Under the pieces are notes generated by a model that made no database searches, was not told the DNA's origin, and saw nothing but the letters and a program-made list of their open reading frames with translations. 10,662 nt of DNA, from NCBI GenBank assembly GCA_028706415.1, contig JAQWBK010000053.1, positions 1-10,662 on the forward strand, written 5' to 3'. Origin of the DNA: Oscillospiraceae bacterium (GTDB lineage Bacteria > Bacillota > Clostridia > Oscillospirales > Acutalibacteraceae). Positions 5,510-10,662 of the stretch are shown one piece after another; positions within the stretch are counted from its first letter, which is position 1, and each line of letters begins with the position of its first letter. A program made the translations under genes and the position numbers.

Positions 5510-6202
5510 ATGATTACCGCTTTTCCACGAATACTTACGCTTTTGCGAAAAGAACGGGGTATCAGCCAAAAACAGGCAGCGGCTGAGCTAAAGGTATCAC
5601 AGGCATTGCTTTCCCATTATGAAAAGGGGATAAGGGAATGCGGATTAAGCTTTGTGGTGCGTGCAGCTGATTATTACTCTGTTTCTTGTGACTACCTTTT
5701 AGGGAGGACACCTGATAAAACCGGGGCGATGATTGCTGTTGACGAAATTCCGGAGAATGACCCGTCGATGAAGGAAAACCAGTTACGGGGAAGCGTAATT
5801 CCGGTGCTTAATAAAAAACTTATAATCAACTCTTTACATATCATTTTCGATATTATCCAACGCTGCGATAATAAAGCATTGACCGTCGAAGCCTCAGCCA
5901 TACTTATGCTGGCGGTTTATTCGGTTTTCAGACAACTATATTCAGCAAATTCAAAAAATCCGGAAGCACTGTTTTCGGTACCGGGCTATATGTTTCAGCC
6001 CTCCGTGTCGGGTGAGTTTGCCCGAACCTGTGCTACATTGGGTCATCTGGCTGCCGGCGGCAGTGTTTCGGGTGGTAAGGGTCTTGAAAATCCGCCTATT
6101 ATTTCTTCAGATAAAATTGCATCCGACTACCCCTTGTTTTCGTCCTCGCTGTTAAATCTACTTAAAAGTGCCGAGGGCAGAATAAACGCGCCCCGAGATT
6201 AA
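5510..6202 (+). CDS. XRE-family helix-turn-helix transcriptional regulator
   Basis: This 230-aa DNA-binding protein carries a Cro/C1-type domain at about residues 7-66: ILTLLRKERGISQKQAAAELKVSQ and LSHYEKGIRECGLS form the recognition bundle, and ADYYSVSCDYLLGRT is its usual end. Residues 67-105 form a polar linker. The remaining C-terminal region is mainly helical (IINSLHIIFDIIQR, VEASAILMLAVYSVFRQLY) and then becomes serine/glycine/proline rich. I do not recognise it as a known sensor domain and it has no metal-binding or peptidase motif. GAGGTG (5496-5501) lies 8 bases before the ATG. Exact repeats at the promoter upstream are candidate autoregulatory operators. The gene ends inside a 24-bp direct repeat and faces a bidirectional terminator. 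Confidence 0.85.
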   Translation: MITAFPRILTLLRKERGISQKQAAAELKVSQALLSHYEKGIRECGLSFVVRAADYYSVSCDYLLGRTPDKTGAMIAVDEIPENDPSMKENQLRGSVIPVLNKKLIINSLHIIFDIIQRCDNKALTVEASAILMLAVYSVFRQLYSANSKNPEALFSVPGYMFQPSVSGEFARTCATLGHLAAGGSVSGGKGLENPPIISSDKIASDYPLFSSSLLNLLKSAEGRINAPRD

Positions 6203-6297
6203 ATATTTATTAGCTTATTTCCGGCGCGTCCAGCAAAAGCATCACTTTTGCCCGAGTTTGCAGGAAACATGAGCGCGCCCCGAGATTAAATATTTAT
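6187..6297. repeat. 24-bp perfect direct repeat spanning the XRE gene end
   Basis: The same 24 bases, beginning CGCGCCCCGAGATTAAATAT, occur at 6187-6210 and 6274-6297, an 87-bp period. The first copy encodes the last residues APRD and the stop of the XRE gene. The second lies in non-coding DNA. Between them is a 7-bp hairpin, GCAAAAG (6233-6239) with CTTTTGC (6245-6251). This may be a local duplication of the gene's 3' end or the flanks of a small inserted segment. Confidence 0.75.
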
Positions 6298-6333
6298 GTT
6301 CCTCAACCAAATAAAGAATTATTAACACAAAAT

Positions 6334-6373
6334 AAAAGCAAGAAGGGGCGGCACAACGCCCCTTCTTGCTTTT
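6334..6373. terminator. Bidirectional rho-independent terminator
   Basis: Bases 6334-6350 and 6357-6373 form a perfect 17-bp stem with the loop GCACAA. The stem has a GC-rich inner part and an AAAA/TTTT base, so each strand ends in a U-rich stretch. It sits between the convergent XRE gene and the membrane-protein gene and should stop transcription from both sides. Confidence 0.9.
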
Positions 6374-6395
6374 GCTTTTCTGGAGAAATAATTAA

Positions 6396-7133
6396 TTATA
6401 GCTTTTTTGATTTCTTAAGGGATTTATTCTTAATATGTTTTAATTTGAATGCAAAAACAATAATTGCTCCGCTGCAAAGGCAAAAGATAATTCGGGTAAG
6501 GATATTATTAATGGCAATCGTAATATTCATCTGTTGGCCGAGAATCACGCGTGTATAGGATACCGAGGTGCTCAAGAGACTTCCGAAGTCAGTTTTATAA
6601 TCGAGAATAAAGACACATAGAACAACCGACAGGAGGAATACCGTGATGGCTGCAATTCGCATAAGCACAAGATCATACTGCTTTCGGTGTTTAGCCATTG
6701 CAGACAGGGCGGGTTGGAGAAACAAAAGCGGGGGAATAACGATAAGCGACAGTGTAAGCCATATATTCTCGAGTATTATTAAATTTAAATCAGGGTCTTG
6801 AAAACCTTGGACAGCGACAAAAACATAAATTATCATGGCGATACCGGCGGCAAGGGGTACAAATAAATAGGCCGAAAAAAGAATACGAAGCAAAACCGTC
6901 CACAAGCGGTTCGAATAACCCTTATAATGAGATAATAACGCCAGCACCAGGGCGATAGAGCCTTCAATAAAGAGAATCGTAAACGAGATGGTACCAATAA
7001 AATATAACAGTATCCCCAATGTAAGCTGAATAACCGAGGTTACGAACAGTCCGTTGAGACAGTTGGCTTTTGTAAACCATGAACTCTTTGTCGTAGGATT
7101 TTCACTAATTCCCTTTGTCTTTACATTATCCAT
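6396..7133 (-). CDS. Six-helix membrane protein of unknown function
   Basis: This 245-aa protein has about six hydrophobic segments, near residues 27-46, 49-68, 80-104, 120-143, 158-178 and 206-228. The N-terminus of about 22 residues is polar and the C-terminus is strongly basic (KLKHIKNKSLKKSKKL), so the tail probably faces the cytoplasm by the positive-inside rule. I see no catalytic or transporter motif and do not recognise the family. The ATG at 7133 is chosen because AAGGATGG (7142-7149) lies 8 bases upstream. An in-frame ATG at 7145 with a weaker AAAAGG site is an alternative. The gene begins 43 bases after the Ca2+-ATPase stop on the same strand and no terminator separates them, so it is probably co-transcribed with the pump. 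Whether it helps the pump is unknown. Confidence 0.75.
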   Translation of the reverse strand: MDNVKTKGISENPTTKSSWFTKANCLNGLFVTSVIQLTLGILLYFIGTISFTILFIEGSIALVLALLSHYKGYSNRLWTVLLRILFSAYLFVPLAAGIAMIIYVFVAVQGFQDPDLNLIILENIWLTLSLIVIPPLLFLQPALSAMAKHRKQYDLVLMRIAAITVFLLSVVLCVFILDYKTDFGSLLSTSVSYTRVILGQQMNITIAINNILTRIIFCLCSGAIIVFAFKLKHIKNKSLKKSKKL

Positions 7134-7176
7134 TATTATGCCCATCCTTTTCTGCCTTTTCGGTATAAATAGCAGA

Positions 7177-9831
7177 TCACTTATTTTTTATAATTAAATG
7201 TCGTATTCCCTTTACTATTTCTACGATAAACAGGGGCGAAATCGACAGGGCTGCTATTATACCCCACTGTGTCTGGGACATCTGATCAACCTTAAAAATA
7301 TCCTGTAACGGCGGGAAAAACAGCACGCTTGCCATCAGCAGAAATGATGCGGCAAATGCTCCCAGCATATACTTGTTGGTATGAAAGCCGATCTTGAACA
7401 ATGAATGGTTGGAACGCACATTAAACGCATGGATAAGCTGAGATAAAGCAAGGGTCGCAAACGCCATACTCTCACCCAAGGCAAGATCGGGTTCTGCCCC
7501 TTGGGGTATCATAACCCTTGATCCTATAAAATAGGCTGCCAGTGTGAGTAAGCCAATCAATGTGCCCTGTAACGATACCCTTATTCCCAATCCGTTTGAA
7601 AAGATGTTTTCACTTTTCGAACGGGGACGGCGGCTCATAACATCGTATTCAACAGGTTCCATACCTAATGCGATCGCCGGCAGGCTGTCTGTCACCAGAT
7701 TGACCCATAACAGCTGAATTGGCATAAGGGGGGATTCTTTCCAGATAAGCATGGAGAGAAATACGGTGATTATCTCGCCCAGATTACAGGACAAAAGAAA
7801 ATGAACAGCCTTGCGGATGTTGTCATATATGCCCCGCCCTTCTCTTACTGCGGTCACAATGGTGGCAAAATTGTCATCCGTCAAGGTCATGTCTGCCGCA
7901 CCCTTGGCAACATCGGTTCCGGTAATCCCCATGGCACAACCGATATCAGCAGCTTTAAGGGCAGGGGCATCGTTAACCCCGTCGCCCGTCATTGCAACCG
8001 TTTCACCCGCCTGCTGCCACGCTTTGACAATTCTGATTTTATCCGACGGAGTTACCCGGGCATATACCCGGTAGTGACGGATATTTTCAAACAGCTCTTC
8101 ATCGCTCATTTCGGCGAGTTGGTTGCCGGATATGGCTTCACTTTCATCGTTCAGTATGCCAAGCTCCTTTGCAATTGCCGAAGCGGTAATTATATGGTCG
8201 CCGGTAATCATAACCGTGCGAATTCCGGCGGAATCACATTCATCTATAGCATTTATTACCTCAGGACGGGGCGGATCTATCATACCCACAAGCCCGCCAA
8301 AGGTGAGACCGCTCTCCAACTCGTCGGGGGGAAGATCCATCGGAAGGCTGTCGATCGTTTTATACCCTACTGCAAGAACACGAAGGGCATCTCGCCCCAT
8401 ATCCCCGTTGGCTTGTTCGGCAGATTTTCGGTTTTCTTCGTCATCCCATATACATCTGCCAAACAGTATATCCGGGGCTCCTTTAACAATAACAACATTC
8501 TGATTTTCTATCATGTTTATTGTGGTCATCAGTTTGCGCTCGGAATCAAACGGAATTTCACCAACCCGCGGGTGCTCGACAACAAGCTCTTCTTTAAATA
8601 TTCCGTATTTAAGTGCTGCCGCCACAATAGCGGTTTCGGTCGGGTCGCCTATATGCTTTGGTACCCCGTCCTCTATTCTTACCGAACCGTCGGTACAAAG
8701 GGTTGCAAGACGAATCAGGGCGATTGCACTTTCGGGGATGGAATCTTCCAAGGAAATAGTATTTTTCCCGTTGTAAACCCTTACAAGAGTCATACGGTTT
8801 TGGGTTAGGGTGCCGGTTTTATCCGAGCAAATAACAGAAGCGCTGCCCAAGGTTTCAACCGCAGGTAAGCGGCGAATAATGGCATTCTTGGCGACAAGGC
8901 GCTGCACACCGATTGCCAAAACTATGGTTACTATGGCCGGAAGCCCCTCTGGAATTGCCGCAACTGCAAGTGATATTGCCACCATGAACATTTCCATCAT
9001 CTGCATTTCGCTGAACAGCCCTACAACAAAAATCAGGCCGCATATGCCAACCGCAAGAATACCAAGGGTTTTCCCCATCTGAGCCAGCTTTACCTGGAGT
9101 GGGGTTTGTCCTTCACCCTCATTTTCAAGCATGGTGGCGATTTTGCCCATCTCGGTATTCATTCCGGTTTCCACAACAACCGCCCTAGCGTGACCGTAAG
9201 ACACCGCGCAACCTGCATATACCATATTTAGTCGGTCACCCAGAGAAGAAATTTCCGATACGGTTGCCCCTCCATCTTTTTCGGTGGGCACCGATTCACC
9301 CGTCAGGGCAGATTCGTCGCATCGAAGGCTGGCCGAGCTGATAAGTCGGCAATCAGCCGGAACCATATCCCCCGACTCTATATCAACAATATCGCCGGGT
9401 ACCAGCTCGGTGGATTTTATTGTTTTTAGTACCCCATCCCGGAGGACACGCGCAGAAGGGGCCGACATATTTTTTAAGGCGTTGAGCGCTGCTTCCGCCT
9501 TGCTTTCCTGAACAACACCCAGAATTCCGTTTACCAATACGATTACCATTATAACTATCGGCTCAATCCACTCGGGTGGTTCATCCCCAAGTGTGACATT
9601 ATATATACTCACACCCAGTGATATTGCCGCCGCTATCATAAGAATGATAACCATAACATCCTTCAGCTGATCCAGAAAGCGGCGAAGGAAGCTTCGGGGA
9701 GGCTTTTCATTAAGCTTATTGTATCCGTAAGTTTTCAGACGCTCATTGGCATCTTTTTCGGCCAGTCCCATATTGAGATCGGCATTTAGTTCTCTTAAAA
9801 TCTGTTCTTGTGGGCTGCTATACCAAATCAA
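7177..9831 (-). CDS. P-type calcium-transporting ATPase (PacL/PMR1/SERCA type)
   Basis: This 884-aa P2-type pump expels Ca2+ from the cytoplasm using ATP. Counting from TTG 9831: a cation-ATPase N-terminal domain, TGES (177-180) of the actuator domain, PEGLP (294-298) in helix M4, the phosphorylation motif DKTGT with D337, KGAPD (450-454) in the nucleotide domain, the TGD hinge (543-545), and TGDGVNDAP (615-623). Helix M5 has NLGE (683-686) and M6 has NLVTD (711-715), matching the Ca2+ ligands of SERCA. In M8 the place of the SERCA site-I glutamate appears to be Q798 (LSQLIHAFN), which may mean one Ca2+ per cycle. TTG is chosen because GAGGGTGATC, a long anti-16S match, ends 3 bases before it. 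The in-frame ATG at 9846 overlaps that site and has none of its own. Confidence 0.93.
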   Translation of the reverse strand: MIWYSSPQEQILRELNADLNMGLAEKDANERLKTYGYNKLNEKPPRSFLRRFLDQLKDVMVIILMIAAAISLGVSIYNVTLGDEPPEWIEPIVIMVIVLVNGILGVVQESKAEAALNALKNMSAPSARVLRDGVLKTIKSTELVPGDIVDIESGDMVPADCRLISSASLRCDESALTGESVPTEKDGGATVSEISSLGDRLNMVYAGCAVSYGHARAVVVETGMNTEMGKIATMLENEGEGQTPLQVKLAQMGKTLGILAVGICGLIFVVGLFSEMQMMEMFMVAISLAVAAIPEGLPAIVTIVLAIGVQRLVAKNAIIRRLPAVETLGSASVICSDKTGTLTQNRMTLVRVYNGKNTISLEDSIPESAIALIRLATLCTDGSVRIEDGVPKHIGDPTETAIVAAALKYGIFKEELVVEHPRVGEIPFDSERKLMTTINMIENQNVVIVKGAPDILFGRCIWDDEENRKSAEQANGDMGRDALRVLAVGYKTIDSLPMDLPPDELESGLTFGGLVGMIDPPRPEVINAIDECDSAGIRTVMITGDHIITASAIAKELGILNDESEAISGNQLAEMSDEELFENIRHYRVYARVTPSDKIRIVKAWQQAGETVAMTGDGVNDAPALKAADIGCAMGITGTDVAKGAADMTLTDDNFATIVTAVREGRGIYDNIRKAVHFLLSCNLGEIITVFLSMLIWKESPLMPIQLLWVNLVTDSLPAIALGMEPVEYDVMSRRPRSKSENIFSNGLGIRVSLQGTLIGLLTLAAYFIGSRVMIPQGAEPDLALGESMAFATLALSQLIHAFNVRSNHSLFKIGFHTNKYMLGAFAASFLLMASVLFFPPLQDIFKVDQMSQTQWGIIAALSISPLFIVEIVKGIRHLIIKNK

Positions 9832-9860
9832 AAAGATCACCCTCATATAATATTAGATCT

Positions 9861-9866
9861 ATTATA
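9861..9866 (-). promoter_or_regulatory. Likely -10 box of the Ca2+-ATPase operon
   Basis: On the minus strand a perfect TATAAT is found here, 29 bases before the TTG start. The -35 region 17 bases upstream reads TTCCAT and is poor, so an activator may be needed or the true promoter may lie elsewhere. An 8-bp palindrome TAGATCTA follows at the likely start point. Confidence 0.45.
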
Positions 9867-9970
9867 CTTTATTTATTTAAATTATGGAAGAGTTTGAAAA
9901 ATAAATCTCCCGGGCTTTGTAAAAAAGGTTCCATAAATATGGCAGTATTTTTATAAATAATCCTATACCG

Positions 9971-9999
9971 TTGAAATGTGCTGTCGTGTGCAGTATAAT
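9971..9999 (+). promoter_or_regulatory. Sigma-A promoter of the flavoprotein gene
   Basis: TTGAAA (9971-9976) and TATAAT (9994-9999) are separated by exactly 17 bases. Transcription should begin near 10006, leaving a leader of about 48 bases. Confidence 0.75.
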
Positions 10000-10053
10000 C
10001 TAAAAAAAGATTTGTAAACTAAAATTACCGGCTGGGTAACAAAGGGGGATTTC

Positions 10054-10662
10054 GTGTTGTCAGGGGCTGCATTATCATATGATATTGCCGTTATAGGCGG
10101 GGGAGCATCCGGACTTGCAGCAGCTGTTTTTGCGGCTCGGATTGCACAGGGGAGGTTTTCAGTCGCCCTACTTGAAAAGGCCCCGCGGGTGGGCAGAAAG
10201 CTGCTGGCTACCGGTAACGGAACCTGCAACATTAGCAACAAAGGGGCGGTGGCTGAGCGTTATCATGGGACCCATCCTGAATTTGTTATTCCCTCCCTCG
10301 ACAGATTTAGCCCTGATGCGGTGTGTAGCTTTTTCACATCAATCGGGGTTGAATGTATCCAGCGGGAGGATGGTAGAATATATCCCCAATGTTTACATGC
10401 GGGGGCGGTGCTGGATTGTTTGAGGATGGAACTGGATGCTTTAGGGATTCATAATATCCCCGACACGGCTGTAACACATATAAAAAAGATGGATGGCGGT
10501 TTTCAAATTAAAACATCAAGTGGGGAGATACAGGCCCGTCGGGTGCTGGTTTGCACCGGCGGGGCTGCCTCGCCATCACTCGGCGGCTCGGCAGAAGCGT
10601 ACTCCTTGTTAACCGATATCGGGCATCATCTCACCCCGATTTTCCCTTCGATTGTGCAGGTG
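10054..10662 (+). CDS. BaiN/HI0933-like NAD(P)/FAD-dependent oxidoreductase (partial)
   Basis: The first 203 codons of a flavoprotein run open to the window end; family members are usually about 400 residues, so roughly half is present. The N-terminal Rossmann motif is YDIAVIGGGASGLAAA (GGGASG at 15-20), with the ribose-binding acidic residue E41 in ALLEKAPRVG. It is followed by the family hallmark GRKLLATGNGTCNISN (47-62). The later block CTGGAASPSLGG (167-178) is the second conserved segment of this family. Members are annotated as HI0933-like/YhiN or BaiN; the physiological substrate is mostly unknown, and the bile-acid role of BaiN should not be transferred. The GTG start follows AAAGGGGGAT (10041-10050) at close spacing, downstream of a good promoter. 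It is divergent from the Ca2+-ATPase gene. Confidence 0.88.
   Translation, partial: MLSGAALSYDIAVIGGGASGLAAAVFAARIAQGRFSVALLEKAPRVGRKLLATGNGTCNISNKGAVAERYHGTHPEFVIPSLDRFSPDAVCSFFTSIGVECIQREDGRIYPQCLHAGAVLDCLRMELDALGIHNIPDTAVTHIKKMDGGFQIKTSSGEIQARRVLVCTGGAASPSLGGSAEAYSLLTDIGHHLTPIFPSIVQV

Noticed and set aside
7801..8808. 335-codon open frame on the plus strand
   Set aside because: It is antisense to the P-type ATPase, whose motifs run continuously through this region; the translation has no domain and no ribosome site.
9883..9960. CCATAAATATGG and CCCGGG dyads between the divergent genes
   Set aside because: Stems are only 3 to 5 bp and not attached to a promoter element; nothing supports a regulatory role.

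Overview
The window looks like chromosomal DNA of a low-to-moderate GC Gram-positive anaerobe, most likely a member of the Clostridia (Oscillospiraceae/Ruminococcaceae-like). The evidence is strong AGGAGG-type ribosome sites, sigma-A type promoters with TATAAT boxes, rho-independent terminators, a CpsC/CpsD/CpsB-type polysaccharide tyrosine-kinase module and a PacL/PMR1-type calcium pump. No rRNA, tRNA, CRISPR array or phage structural gene was seen.

Layout. (1) Positions 1-164 hold a long imperfect palindromic, MITE-like repeat with a 19-bp perfect GC-rich hairpin in its core. Its right terminal repeat supplies the stop codon of the next gene. (2) Positions 162-1846, minus strand, hold a two-gene ABC-2 exporter operon: an ATPase followed by a permease, overlapping by ATGA. 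(3) Positions 1847-2481 are a mobile-element scrapyard. Two 26-bp inverted ends (19/26 identical) enclose a truncated IS481-like transposase start, one or two further palindromic repeats related to the first one, and a short truncated ORF on the other strand. (4) Positions 2374-4678, plus strand, hold a strong promoter, then a chain-length/kinase-modulator protein (CpsC/Wzz-like), a BY-kinase (CpsD-like) and a PHP-type tyrosine phosphatase (CpsB-like), closed by a terminator. No glycosyltransferase genes follow. (5) Positions 4778-5214 hold two overlapping small genes (85 and 59 aa) whose products are diverged tandem paralogues; the second is easy to miss because of its size. (6) Positions 5319-6373 hold a promoter flanked by 12-bp direct repeats, a very short transcription unit ending in a terminator hairpin, then an XRE-family regulator with an unrecognised C-terminal region. 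A 24-bp direct repeat covers the end of that gene, and a 17-bp bidirectional terminator follows. (7) Positions 6396-9831, minus strand, hold a P-type Ca2+-ATPase and a downstream six-helix membrane protein of unknown function. (8) From 10054 to the window end, plus strand, runs the N-terminal half of a BaiN/HI0933-like flavoprotein with its own strong promoter.

How the parts work together. The CpsC/D/B trio should form a phosphorylation cycle at the membrane: CpsC activates CpsD, CpsD autophosphorylates its C-terminal tyrosine cluster, and CpsB removes the phosphates. The calcium pump and the downstream membrane protein are probably co-transcribed. The XRE regulator probably acts on the repeat-flanked promoter just upstream of it. 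The most original observations are the tandem paralogous small proteins, the short repeat-flanked transcript with an anti-Shine-Dalgarno loop, and the family of palindromic repeats whose inner arms differ between copies yet stay self-complementary.
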